From positions 4,898,001-4,962,000 of the forward strand of contig NC_072896.1 in the NCBI RefSeq assembly GCF_027943255.1: 64,000 bases of DNA, read 5' to 3'. The translations under genes and the position numbers were made by a program. The notes beneath the pieces are model-generated. The model saw only the letters and a list, made by a program, of their open reading frames with translations. It ran no database searches and was not told the DNA's origin. Positions 11,829-23,330 of the stretch are shown piece after piece (positions within the stretch are counted from its first letter, which is position 1; every line of letters begins with the position of its first letter). Source of the stretch: Anastrepha obliqua. Lineage: Eukaryota; Arthropoda; Insecta; Diptera; Tephritidae.

Positions 11829-12205
11829 AAAAACCGCCAGCACAAACAGCAGCACAACGCAATCGAATATGTAGGGCTCGACAGAAGGCTTTGAGAAATG
11901 CAGTCGCCACTATCGGAGACGAATCATCATCGACGAATTTCTTTGGGCCAAGTGAATTACCCATAGTCAATCCAGACAATCCACAACCCAGTACCAGCAG
12001 AGACGATGGTAACATATTGCATCAATATTTATCACAAACGAGTCGCCAAGCTGAGCAGACTCAAGTTCCTGTTGAAAATACTGAGGGAAGAACAATTGTC
12101 GTTCAAGCCGACGCGCCGGATGGCCAATTCATCGCAAAGTCCAATGAATCCGACCTCAACTACATGCACAAAGACGAGGAAATCAGTCGCTCAGCGGTGT
12201 CGTGA
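11829..12205 (+). CDS. Hypothetical polar protein fragment with AQRxRxYRxRxK motif
   Basis: An open + frame from just after a TAA at about 11826 to 12205, with no obvious ATG start. It begins with AAQRNRICRARQKALRNAV and continues into a polar, Ser/Gln/Pro-rich stretch (VNPDNPQPSTSRDDG). In an overlapping frame (12150-12417) a second, similar basic motif follows (SVAQRCREYRQRKK). The repeated basic motif looks like a nucleic-acid-binding element and the two pieces may be one gene split by a frameshift. It has no recognised family; a transposon-associated origin is likely because it directly abuts the Tigger element at 12447. Function unknown. Confidence 0.35.
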
Positions 12206-12446
12206 ATATAGACAGCGAAAAAAGATGGTGGAAGATGTCAATAGTATTGTCGTCCAAAGACCAATTGTTTCTCCAGTTATTGGGAGTGTGTCTTCGAATG
12301 TGAGTGATATACAAGTTGATTTTGCTGAAGTGTCATATAAAAAATCATTTCAATCCTTATTAAAATATTTAAATTTAATCCGGAAATTAAGAAGTTTCAC
12401 TCTAAATATGCGCACATAGTGCGGCTGGCCTTTTTTTTTTTAAATA

Positions 12447-14697
12447 CAGTGCACTCGCGATAACTCGAACTAATTAAAACAGGCGCTTTTCGATTTATCG
12501 AATTTGTTCGACTTATCAATTGAGTGTGCTATGTTAAAAAAACAGTCTTCGATATCGATTTTTTTCAATTAAATTTATTTATTTATTTACATATGGATAT
12601 GAACATGAATATGTTTAAAATAATTAATTCGTTTCAATATTTTTCATCAAATATTTGGCAGTCCTTGTGTCAGTTACACAAAAAAGTCAGCTTTAACAGA
12701 AAAGTAAGGCCGAAAAGAAAGCTGTAATGTGTGTTTGTCTTTTCTTGCCTGCAGCAATGTTGAATATGGCTTTTTCACGTAGCAATTGAAGAGTGTTAAC
12801 CTTTGCGGGGCTTACTTGTTCAGTTGTGGCCCACTGAATTACCTTATTGATAGAGCTAACTGCCTCCTCAGATGATATCCGCTCACATGTCTCAGTTGTG
12901 TTGTTAAACTCAGACTCAGAATCACTAGTTTCAATTATTTCTTCTGTGTCGGTAAATTCGGCACCATCATTCCATTTGTTAACATCATGAAGCGTAAATT
13001 CGACCTGTAAATTATGTTTTTCATAAAGAAGTAAAAGTTTTAAAACATATATTCCAGTCAGAATACCTGTGGGGCTAAATTGTTAAGCTTATTAAGAATA
13101 GAGTCTGTTACTATCTGGTTTTCTTCTATTATCTTCATCAGAGTCGCCTAAGTTATCAAAACTCAAAATGTTTTTCCAACATTTGGATACAGTTTCCTTT
13201 TCTAACCGACTCCAAGCTGCATCTAATAAAGTTACTGAGTCTCTTAAATTAATTTTTTTCATAGATTCGGTTATATCGCAATTATTGTTGAAAATGGAAG
13301 CCAGTAGAAAATTTCTGTAGTATAGTTTCGTTATACGAATTACATTTTGGTCCATTGGCTGGATCAATGGTGTCACATTCGGCGGCATAAACATAGTTAA
13401 AATTAAACCATCCTCGGACTTTAATTCGATTTCGTTGGGATGTGATGGGGCATTATCAATTAGAAGAAGAGCCTTCTCAGGTAGTCCCCCCTCTTTCAAA
13501 TATTTTCTTACCTAAATATTAGAGTCATTTAACTTGGTTAAAAAAATTGTTTTAATGAATCTGGATTTTACCTGCGGCACGAACGAATTATGAAACCAGT
13601 CTTTGAAAATCGCCGAAGTCATCCAGGCTGATTTGGAATTTTTGTACTCCACCGGACAGATAAAATTCTTGAAAACACGAGGATTTCTTGCTTTGCCAAT
13701 AACGAGAAGTTTAAGCTTATGGTTGCCGGTAGCGTTAGTGCATGCCATAAATGTAAAACGCTGCTTTTCAGACTTTCTTCCCGGTGCTTGTTTTTCCGAC
13801 AACGAAACATAAGTTTTCTCAGGAAGAAGTTTCCAGTACAATCCGGACTCGTCGGCGTTATAGATTTGGTCGGCACATATCCCCATTTCCTTTATTTTTT
13901 CTTGTAAAGCCATTTTGAAAGGGTCTACCAGCTCTGGCTGTGATTACAGTTTTTCTCCAGAAATTTTTAACAAGCGTACTCCATAACGTTTCTTAAAGTT
14001 TTGAAACCACCCGTCACTGGCAAAAAATGTAGAATTTTCCCCACACAACTGGGTATGAAAAGCTTTCGTTTTTTCTTTCAAGATGAGTCCACTTATTGGG
14101 TAATTCTTTTTTCTTTGGGACAGAAACCATTTGTATAAAGCGGCTTCCATTTTAGGAAACTCAGAAGCTTTTAAAGTTCTCCTCTTCCCAGGACCCAAAA
14201 ACGTGTTGTTTACTGCTTTTAAAATTGCCTTATCTTTCTTTTTTATAAAACTTATGGTGGACTTGGCTACCCCATATTCCTTCGCTAGAGAAGTAACACT
14301 ACGTCCACGTTTAATTTTGTTAAGGACTTCAGCCCTCACTTTTAATGTTAAACACTTCAACCTTTTACGATCCTCTACTCACGTGCACTGATACACTACA
14401 AATGACAAATTTAAAGCAATTTGGTCAATGCAAGATGTTGTTCCCATAAAACTAACGGGATATTAACGTCGAAATATTCATATGGACAATACACTAGTAT
14501 ACATATAATTTATATACATATACCATTACATATGTATGTATGTACAAAATGTACATGTTTGAAAAGAATGTGTGTACAAATAAATTTGTTTTTTTGTTCG
14601 AGTTATAGCGCTTTAATATTGTTCGAGTTACAAAGTAGTCAATAGGGGAAAAAATGTGTTCGACTTAGCGGCTATTCGAGTTACCGCGAGTGCACTG
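12447..14697 (-). mobile_element. Tigger/pogo-like DNA transposon, almost complete
   Basis: A 2,251-bp element flanked by TA (12445-12446 and 14698-14699), with inverted ends beginning CAGTGCACTCGCG. It carries a CENP-B/jerky-type transposase on the minus strand. The outer part resembles its surroundings in AT content. Only a few lesions are visible in the coding part, so insertion was relatively recent. The TIR motif TAACTCGAA recurs near both ends. Confidence 0.88.
12775..14381 (-). pseudogene. Tigger/pogo-like transposase (CENP-B HTH + DDE), one stop, likely spliced
   Basis: This encodes the transposase that cuts and inserts the 12447-14697 element. 14381-13944: psq/CENP-B helix-turn-helix (VTSLAKEYGVAKSTISFIKK) and a second HTH ending in a DGWFQNFKKRYGVR motif. 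13943-13573: DDE domain with D1 in NADESGLYWKLLP. 13512-13092: D2 in LLIDNAPSHP and D3 in LIQPMDQNVI. One in-frame TAA (near 13941) interrupts an otherwise continuous reading. A putative intron at about 13572-13514 (GTAAAA...TTTAG) restores VPQ-VRKYLKEGG. A second putative intron near 13070-13000 joins to an acidic C-terminus ending near 12775. All three catalytic Asp are present. Calling it a pseudogene rests on the single stop. Confidence 0.75.
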
Positions 14698-16244
14698 TAA
14701 TTAATAAATGTTCATGAATTTTTTCATTAAAGTTATTGCCCCAAGTATTGATTGAAGTAATTTATGGAACATTCATATAATTTAGAAAATGGTCTAAATC
14801 AATTCCAACTTTTAAACAACATTTTCGTATGAAATCACACCAAATTTCATATTCATAATAAATTTCGGTTAATCAAGATTTATAAAATTCTATATAAAAA
14901 GATCGCATAGAGTAAAAATATTTGTTTTAATTTATTCAAATGCAATTCCTCAAATATCTCGAAACAAGAAATATGTGACTTAGACCACTTTCGTAATTTT
15001 GTTCTGCATATTACAGATTTTACTCGTAATATGTAAAAATTTAACTTGGAAATCAAAAACTGTTTTATTTTTCAAATTTCTTACTAATTTGATTATATTG
15101 GTAAGAACTTTAGGTTCAATGCCAAATAGTCCAGTTTAATTACACTCGTACACACATTTCAACACATACATTTCTTTTCCGGTATGAAAGTATTCTGCAG
15201 CTGCATACGCAGAGTACGTACATATATAGGTACAACCATACACACATACATACATGCATTATTCTTATTTACATATTTTCACTAATTTGCAATTTTATTA
15301 ATCGCTGTGAAACACTCTGTCAGCTGTTCAGCATCTTCAGTTCTAGCATCACAGTTAACCATATCAGATTACGTTTGCATACACGTGCAAAATCAAGCGC
15401 CAGAAACTCAGAAGATCACCGCACTATCACTTCTTTCATGCATTCAATTTATATTTTTTCTTAAAAAATCATCATTACACTCACCACACAAAGATTTGCT
15501 AAATGTGATATGATGCCTTATTCCGAAAGTATGAAAAAATTTGGGGTTTTGCATCCAGCATCCAGTATTTAATTTTTATATTTGTATTTGGTTTACCGAT
15601 GTTTCACTAAATTTTATTTTATTTTACACAATATGATATGTTGTCACGTGTCTCTTTATCCACTTGCGAGCGTTCAAGTCTTACTCTTATTGAGTTTCAA
15701 CCACAACTGACCCGAGAAGTCGCTCCTTTCAAACCATACACACTTTGTAATTTGGAATTCATGCAATGCAAAAAAGAGCTGATGAACGCGGAGAGCTTTA
15801 GGCCGCCATATAACTTGAAAAATTTCCGAAGAATTGGATAAGCTTAAAAACAGAATACATATTACGATTTCAAGTGACGTCACAATCCGGCTTGCCAGCA
15901 ATGCTGTTTAAAGCATAACATTGGTAAACCCCCAGCTATTTGGATGACTAAGCAAAAGCGCTTCGCAAATTAACAAAATTAGAACATCTTATCCGATCGT
16001 ACTTACATATTTATACAACTTATTTATGGCAGGGAATTAAAGATTTTATCTTTTAGGAATATTATTTGTACAAAGTAAAATAAAAAAGCTTTTCGATAAT
16101 ACTTTTCATGAACGTACACTTCTCATTGCGTATTTGGCTGAATTGGTCGCTACAGTATTGTGAAAAATTTAAGCATTTTTTTCTGCTAGGCTAAAGAAAT
16201 ATTGTTTTCTAAAACATCTTCTATGCAAGGTGTGGCTACTCTAC
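14698..16244. other. AT-rich intergenic DNA
   Basis: No genes or bounded repeats were recognised. A short ACAT tract occurs near 15240-15255. The small open frames at 15307-15513 and 15638-15841 lack recognisable motifs. Confidence 0.4.
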
Positions 16245-16330
16245 ATACACCCCTCCTCGATTCCTGCAAAGCTTCTTACGAATTTTCCATTGCTCGAAAC
16301 AGAGCTGGAAGTCATCTTTGACTGTAAATT
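16245..16330 (-). mobile_element. mariner C-terminal fragment
   Basis: The minus strand reads DDFQLCFEQWKIRKKLCRN-like sequence, matching the shape of the mariner transposase C-terminus (D/E-F-Q-x-C-F-x-x-W-K). It is very short and bounded only by loss of similarity. Confidence 0.35.
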
Positions 16331-16373
16331 TATATTTTCGTTATTTCAATAAAAATGTAATTACTTAATTTAT

Positions 16374-16702
16374 CGGCCGCCGTAGCCGAATGGGTTAGTG
16401 CGTCACTACCATTCCGTATTCACAGAAAGCACGTTGGTTCGAATCACGTTGAAAAACCAAAATTAAGAAAAAGTTTTTGTAATAGCGGTCGCCCCTCGGC
16501 AGGCAATGGCAAACCTCCGAGTGTATTTCTGCCATGAAGAAGCTCCTCATAAAAATATCTGCCGTTCGGAGTCGGCTTGAAACTGTAGGTCCCTCCATTT
16601 CTGGAACAACATCAAGACGCACGCCACAAATAGGAGGAGGAACTCGGTCAAACACCCAAAAAGGGTGTACGTACCAATTACATATATATGTATATATATA
16701 TA
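16374..16702 (+). repeat. tRNA-derived SINE, full-length copy 2
   Basis: The head is CGGCCGCCGTAGCCGAATGG (box A region) and GGTTCGAATCA (box B, at about 16436), followed by a tRNA-unrelated body and a terminal CCAATTACATATATATG tail. The internal Pol III promoter arrangement and long variable region suggest descent from a Ser/Leu-type tRNA, which is inference. Confidence 0.85.
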
Positions 16703-17815
16703 ACTAGTTAAAACTTGAATGTAACTATCCGTGCTTTTTTTCTGCTACGCCAATTTATAGAAGCAGAGGTGGACTGCTTGTAAAGTGGAGAAGTGAAAAT
16801 TTAATTGCAGAGCAGTGTGTTGAATTGAGACCCCAAAATATATTTATCTCAACTTGGTAGCCGCACAGGTAGACTTCTTTTTTATTCTTTTTTTCTAATA
16901 CAATTTTTACATTTGTCACTAAAAATGCGTTAGTGCACATGACAAACTGAAGTAAGAAAAAAATTAATGGCATTAAGGGTTTGTTGAAGAGAACAGAGGC
17001 ATTGCCTATTATTTTTTTAAATAAGTAAAGAAAAAAATATTAATTTGACAATATGTATGTACATATAATATTTTAGAACGTTTTCTAAATAATGATGTGA
17101 TATTGTGATGTAAAAGTTACAAAAGTAAGGGAGTGTGAATTGGGGTTTGCAGATAGCCGCTCTTCGTAAAATTTTTTTTATAATACAAGTGTTTCACAGG
17201 AAGAACACTCAGCCTTTTAAAAATACCCAACGGGTGAGCTAGTTGGCCGACGTTACATATTCTTCGGATAAGATACTTCTGCAAGATTAACAGCTTGATC
17301 TACTCCATTAGTAATCACAGCTGCCTTGTTTTAAGTAAAGTCACACCAAGTCGTTCCATAAATTTGATTTTAATTTAAAATATTTAGGCAGACCAATAAA
17401 GCGCGCATGTTGCGGCCAACTACAAAAATTTCAGCTCAGTGGGTCGGCGACTGCATGACTGCATGCTTTTAAATGCCAGGCAGTAGGCTAAAGGTAATTA
17501 GAAGCTCTAATTTATATTTGGCAGTAGCCTTTACTGAAACACCACTACCTAAAGTAGTCTTGTTAAATTATCATACCCTGATGAAGGGGTATTTATAAAT
17601 TTCTCTTTAAACCAGTAATGTACACTAGAAAACCAAGTTTAAACACATTGGAAAAATAGTTTCGGAATCTGTAGGAACGATTTATGCAAACGAGCAACCG
17701 CTTGTTTTTATGGAGGCAGTTCTCAAATCCTCCAATATCAAGCGATGAACCATGACGTGCCATCTAGTGGATACTTTTTTTTAAATTATTTTAATAATTA
17801 TTATTACTATACAGA
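16703..17815. other. AT-rich intergenic DNA
   Basis: No recognisable gene, terminal repeat or RNA was seen. Confidence 0.4.
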
Positions 17816-18160
17816 ACAAGTGTACAAAACTATGATTAAACCAATCTGGCTATATTGTCTACAGGTGTGGGGAACGGCCGAAAAGTCTCATATAGTAAAA
17901 ATTCAACGACAACAATCGAAGATTTTTCGAATTTTGATCATGCCTGGCAGGTACACGAAAAATTATGACATCCACAGGACTTTTTAATATAGCAACAGTA
18001 GACGAAGAAATCACAAAAATAACAACAAGGCACTTTGAAAAAATACACAAACTCAATAATGTATAAATCAACAAACTTCTTGAAAGGGGGAAAAAACACA
18101 AACAGACGTCTAAAGAGAACTCGACCAAACTACCTTATGAATGAAATTCGCTTAATTAAT
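17816..18160 (+). mobile_element. Jockey-type LINE remnant (end of reverse transcriptase)
   Basis: The + strand reads VYKTMIKPIWLYCLQVWGTA, then a KIQRQQSKIFRI stretch and, after a frameshift near 17985, a TVDEEITKITTRHFEKIHKL-like tail. This is the conserved segment following the YADD core in jockey-clade reverse transcriptases. The element is 5' truncated and decayed. Confidence 0.65.
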
Positions 18161-18852
18161 AATTTATAAATATGAACCATCTCGAACTAAAATTGATAAT
18201 AGAAATACTCCGTTTTTGGCGCCACTGTGTGTATAACGCTTAGAAAAAGAAAAGCCACGGTTATACTCTGGAAAAACAAACCCGGACAAAGGGGTTCAAA
18301 AATATTTAAAAATACTTGCTTAGATTTTGGTCGAGTTTGAATAATCGCATGTACATACATACATTTTTAGAAGTTCTGAGACAATCTACTAATTTGCATA
18401 TATTTGTTTTATTAATAAATAAATATTTTCAATTACATATATGCAGTGGGTTTATTGAGAACTTTTTTTGTCTTACCTTAAATAATAAATTTCGCTCTTA
18501 TTTTTACACACAAGTGTAACTAAATGATGTTTATACAATTATTGCAAGTAATAACTAGAAGTTCTGCTTGTTCTTATTGCTTGTACTATTCTCGTGATAG
18601 TAAAACTACACACATACATATTTACTTATGTATTTGGGTAATATAAAATATAGCACGTTTCACTACTGCAGTTCACTCAACTATAACACAGTGTTATAAT
18701 TTTATATACAGAACATTAAGGTGGTCAACATTTTCGAGGGTCCTCGATTTATTATTTTCGGGAATTCGTGGTTAGTTATAAAGTTTCAACCCATCGGCTT
18801 AATGGTTAAGATTAAGTGTGTTAATATAAAAAAAATTATTGTATGTAATATA
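18161..18852. other. AT-rich intergenic DNA
   Basis: Nothing recognisable; microsatellite-like ACAT at about 18350-18363. Confidence 0.35.
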
Positions 18853-19404
18853 GGGTTTTCTAAACAGAGGTGTTATTTCGATATTCCAAAAAAAAATGCT
18901 ATTTTTAATATAAATGATCGGTTGATTATTTCATTATAAAGAGGAAGGTATGCCGTTAATAGTGGAAAATAATATCAGGCAAATGACCACCACGACCACA
19001 CTTACAGGACAATATATTTTTCATGAAATTTTCCATAACCGAATTGCAAAGTGGCTGCCCTATGTCCTCGATAGCCTAACGAACTTCATCTTTGAGGTCT
19101 TGAATCGGCCCTGGGCTGTTGACGTAGACCTTCTCTTTCACGTGGTCCCAAAGAAAAAAGTCACAAGGTGTTAAACCATAAGATCTCGGTGGCCAATTGT
19201 GATCACCTCTTCGAGAGATAACACGGTCCGGAAACTTTTCCCGTAAAAGATCAATGGTTTCGTTGCTTGTGTGGCACGTAGCCCCGTTTTGTTGAAAATA
19301 AACGTTGTCCAGATCAATACCATCCAATTCCAGCCATAAAAAATCGTTAATCACCTCTCGATAGCGCAATCCATTCACCAATAACACCTGTTAATGGAAA
19401 ACCC
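18853..19404 (-). mobile_element. DD41D deletion derivative, family B, copy 1
   Basis: 552 bp with TA on both sides and inverted ends GGGTTTTC(Y)A...CAGGTGTTA. The minus strand carries only the C-terminal third of a DD41D transposase: VNGLRYREVINDFLWLELDG, then QQNGATCHTSNETIDLL (second Asp changed to Asn), and LTPCDFFLWDHVKEKVYVNS. 41 residues lie between the second and third acidic sites. It starts immediately after the terminal repeat, at the same junction as the copy at 49012-49562, so both descend from one deleted master. Confidence 0.85.
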
Positions 19405-19499
19405 TAAATTATTATTTTCTGAATTCTTTTGAAATTGTCTACATACATATGTAAATAAGAACCTAAAGTAAAGAAAAAATTCGAAAAAGTGTAGTTCAC

Positions 19500-20130
19500 A
19501 CAGTTCAAATCAATGAGTTCGGAAAGTTACATAATTTGTCATAGCTCCATGTGCTCCAGATGTGGCAATTTTCGTTAAGTTTTTTCAAACATCGATCTTT
19601 CCAACGCAGAGGAGGCCTTCCTCTTCCTCTGCTACCACCAGCTGGTACCGTATCGAATATTTTTAAAGCCGGAGCGTTTGTATCCATTCGGACGACATGA
19701 CCCAGCCAAGGTAGACGCTGGATCTTTATTCGCTGCGCCTATGTCGTCGTAAAGCTCGTACAGCTCATCGTTCTGCGATATTCGCCGTTGCCAACGTGCA
19801 AAGGTCCAAAAATCTTACGCAGAATCTTTCTCTCGAACACTCCAAGGGTCCCTTCATCGGATGTTGTCATCGTCCAAGCTTCTGCGCCATACGTTCGGAC
19901 GGTCATGATGAGAGTCCTGTAGACTGATAGTTTTGAGAGAGAGGACTTTACTACTTAATTGCCTACTTAGCCCAGTAACAATTGTTGGCAAGAGAGATTC
20001 TACGTTGGATTTCAAGGCTGCCACTGTTATCGGTGTTAATGCTGGTTCCTAAGTATACGAAGTCCTTTATAACCTCGAAATCATAACTGTCAACAGTTCC
20101 TAAACAGCAAACATTTTTTGGCCATCTGCT
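19500..20130 (-). mobile_element. RTE/CR1-type LINE 3' remnant
   Basis: The minus strand reads a broken C-terminal reverse transcriptase region. Near 19700 there is a WLGHVVRMDTNAPALKIFDT-like stretch, then a Gly/Arg-rich RGRGRPPLRWKDR tail at 19590-19640. The part toward 20130 reads as degenerate RT with several frameshifts. No poly(A) or target duplication was identified. Confidence 0.6.
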
Positions 20131-21469
20131 CCGAATTTCACGATAGGCTTAGTGATACTGTATATTCCTAAAGGATTTGAACATAGTGTTCACAAGGGCG
20201 GAAGATAAACATTTACTATTACCTACTAGGCTATAAAAAAATTGCTCTAAATACCTTCTGTTCAGTGACAAAAATTTCTTCTTCTAATCTTTTTAAAAAT
20301 GTGTGCTTTTTTAATATTGTGATAAGATGATTTTTCATTAAGAAAAAGTAATTAAACTAATTACAATTTTACAATTTAAAAAGTTATTTTCAACCAGAAC
20401 GTTTTTAAACACATCTAATGTGCTGTACATATACTCACAAACATATATGTATGTATCTGTATGCATGTTTGGATAATTCAGACACATAAATAAAAATTTT
20501 TTGTAAGTTTTTAATTTAATAATTCCATGTAAAACGATATATACAAATTAACATTACGAACAGTTGATAAACTTGATTCACTTAATTACACTAACAAAGT
20601 TTTTTGCCTTTTGCCACATAAAATAATTTTGCTAATTATTGTGTATAATTTAGCAATTATTGCAAACACCAAAAGTCAAAGTAAATAAAAGGCGCAAAAA
20701 TGAAAGTGAAATATTCAGCCAATGCCAAATGGTGAAGTACAACTGATTACTGCTAGCAAAAAATTTGAAAGTAAATTATACTCGTACGTACCCAAAATGT
20801 ATTATTACTAATGCGTTCCCTTGTTTGTTGATCACAAGTTCGAAGCAAATGCATACATACATACATACACATGTGGGCAATATTGCAGTGATCAGGAACT
20901 GTTTTTTAAAACTGTAAAACGGTAAGCTGGGCCAATAGCCTTCCAGTTCCATAAATAGAAATGTAAGCTCCCATGCAGAGGCAAAAGTTTATTTTCATTT
21001 CACCCCATAAAGCTTTGCACAAAGTTAATGCCATTAAAAAATATATGAGACGATGTAGATGTAACCTAAAATCAGAGCTTGAACTATGTAACTGCGAGTG
21101 CAACTCTTTTATTTAAAAGCTGTTGTTCTCTAAGCTGCACGTCGAAGTCAAAAATTCTCATTTCTTCTTCCTATCGCTGTTATTTTTAGTGCGAAAATTG
21201 AGCTTTTTGTTTCTAAGTGCATTAAATAAAAATGAAATAAAACAATTTTTTAATTTCATTTTGAAGCAGCTGAGATAAATAGTCTACGTGTGTGGCCTCC
21301 AAGCAGTCTGATTTCTCTGGCTTTTCAATGTAAGTAGATCACAGTTACACGTAGAGTGTGCTTTGTAGAAAGAAATCTAGGGTATGTTTTAAGTACCAGG
21401 TTGATACTCTTTTGATAACTTTCAAATGAAATTCAATTTTGTAATTTACCTTTACCTTCATCCTACCAA
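20131..21469. other. AT-rich intergenic DNA
   Basis: An (ACAT)n tract occurs at about 20850-20872. No gene, RNA or bounded element was recognised. Confidence 0.4.
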
Positions 21470-23330
21470 CCAATTAGCTTCTGATCTTTTTTCCTGAAAC
21501 GCATGGACACAATCATGGATAAGCACATTTGAAAAGTAAATCCTAAGGAGCAGTGCAGGACACAGTTTGCCTATTAAGAGTGCAAATCCACAGAGACAAT
21601 ACGTATTCTTTGCTATAAAATTAGAGAGACTCTAAAGTATAATCTTTTACGCTTTTATTGACAGCTCGGTGGCTTTCGACAATACGTCGTATCAAGCAGT
21701 GTAACATGCCATGCTGAGCAGGAATATAAATCCAATGAGCAGTCGTTGAGTGCTATTCACGCCCAAGACAAGAAAAACCAGCATGGAACTAGGAAGAACA
21801 CGCAAATCCATAATGGCAACCAGCAGATGACAACAGGTGGACGTGCTCTCTCCTCTTCTGTAGGAAGAATTGGCTACAGGCGTAGTCCTACACTTGCTAA
21901 TTCATAGAACCGACTCTAAGGAGTACAACGTTCAGTTTTTTTATGGAAGAAACATATCCTGGTGTGGTGCTTGACAGAATCCTCACTTGGAATGCTCACT
22001 TTATTGCTGTTACCAATGAGGTAACGAAGGCTGTTTCCTCTTCACACGTATTTCATGGGGTCTATCCCTCATAAGTATGTATTGGTCAAACTGTTGTCAC
22101 TACACATTTACTACTGTGTCATCCTATACAGTACTGGCCATTTACTCACCTATGCTTCCTTACTATGATGGCCTAAAACTAAATAAAATTAACTAAATTA
22201 CAGGCGGCCGCCGTAGCCGATGGATTGGTGCGCGACTACCATTCGGAATTCACAGAGAGAACGTCGGTTCGAATCTCGGTGAAACACCAAAATTAAGAAA
22301 AACATTTTTCTAATAGCGGTCGTTCCTCGGCAAGCAATGGCAAACCTCCGAGTAAATTTCTGCTGAAAAAGCTCCTCATAAAAAAATATCTGCCGTTCGG
22401 AGTCAGCTTGAAACTGTAGGCCCCTCCATTTGTGGAACAACATCAAGACGCACACCACAAATAGGAGGAGGAGCTCGGCCAAACACCCAAAAAGGGTGTA
22501 CGCGCCAATTATATATATTATATATATAAATTACTTCGATTGCTGTACGTCGACATAACTGGGTGATGAGAACTTGCCGATGGATGCGCTCAGTGCATTT
22601 ATAAGAATACTTCCTCTCCTATCATGGCAGAGAAGGAGGCTACCCTAGGCCCACTAAGACTTAACAATATTTCTGAGAGACGGGCAATCCATACATTCAA
22701 CCAGACTCGGCTATCTGGTACACAGATGGGTCGAAGCTTGCAGATGGTAGGATTGATGCGGGTGTCTTTTGGGACTGGGACTCTTCAAAAGCGCATCTGT
22801 GCCTCGTTAGATAACCTGGTAGCTTTATGTGAGTGCAGTCTTATCTAATAGCAACTAAACTCATTAAGGAATGCTGCACTGTCCTCAAAACCATCGTTTT
22901 GCTGGGTCTCTTGCCAGGACATAAAGCTCGTAATGGCAACGAATAAGAAAGCTGCCTAGCGAAATTATGCGCTAGATCAAAATTGCATGGATCACAAACC
23001 TTTTGCGAGCTACCAAAGCTCACTTAAAAGAAAGTCCAGGACAGACGCAGGCAAAACAATTTATTCTTCCTTCTAAAGTAACCGTGAGTAGGCTCTAAAA
23101 CCTGCGTAGAGAGTACTTACGAACTTTCGATGGATTTTATATGGGACATTGTAATCTTAATCATTATTTCAGGAAATAAAGATTAGTAGAATCAAGCATC
23201 TGTCGCTTTTGCGAGCTGAGCGATAAAACATCTCAGTTTATCCTTTGCGAATGTGCTACTCCTGCGAGACGAGAACCGGTTTTACTCTGGATTCATTAGT
23301 AATGTGAAACAAAAAGGGCGAGTAAGTGCT
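21470..23330 (+). mobile_element. Degenerate LINE (RT, RNase H, zinc knuckle) with a nested SINE
   Basis: The + strand holds a heavily decayed LINE reading, in order: an RT block near 21470-21530 (YRPIS...FFLK..D), a STE..-RIL block near 21590, SSVAFDNT-like sequence near 21670, DVLSPLL near 21838, then RNase H (YTDGSKLADGRIDAG near 22720, LPGHKARNGNE near 22915), and a C-terminal zinc knuckle (CRFCELSDKTSQFILCEC near 23200). Reading frames break repeatedly. The SINE at 22202-22527 separates RT from RNase H. The domain order matches the element at the right end of the window. Confidence 0.65.
22202..22527 (+). repeat. tRNA-derived SINE, full-length copy 3 with TSD
   Basis: A and B boxes are visible (GTAGCCGATGGATTGG and GGTTCGAATCTCGG). 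The 7-bp duplication AAATTAC flanks it (22195-22201 and 22528-22534). The body matches the copies at 16374 and 44567; the tail is a TA-rich run. It is inserted in the old LINE at 21470-23330. Confidence 0.88.

Noticed and set aside
16374..16460. tRNA-like head with box A and box B
   Set aside because: Belongs to a multi-copy SINE; no complete cloverleaf or anticodon arm could be assigned, so not a tRNA gene. The same holds for 22202 and 44567.
20850..20874. Short regular ACAT repeats, considered for CRISPR or satellite
   Set aside because: 4-bp microsatellites without spacers; they occur at many places in the window.
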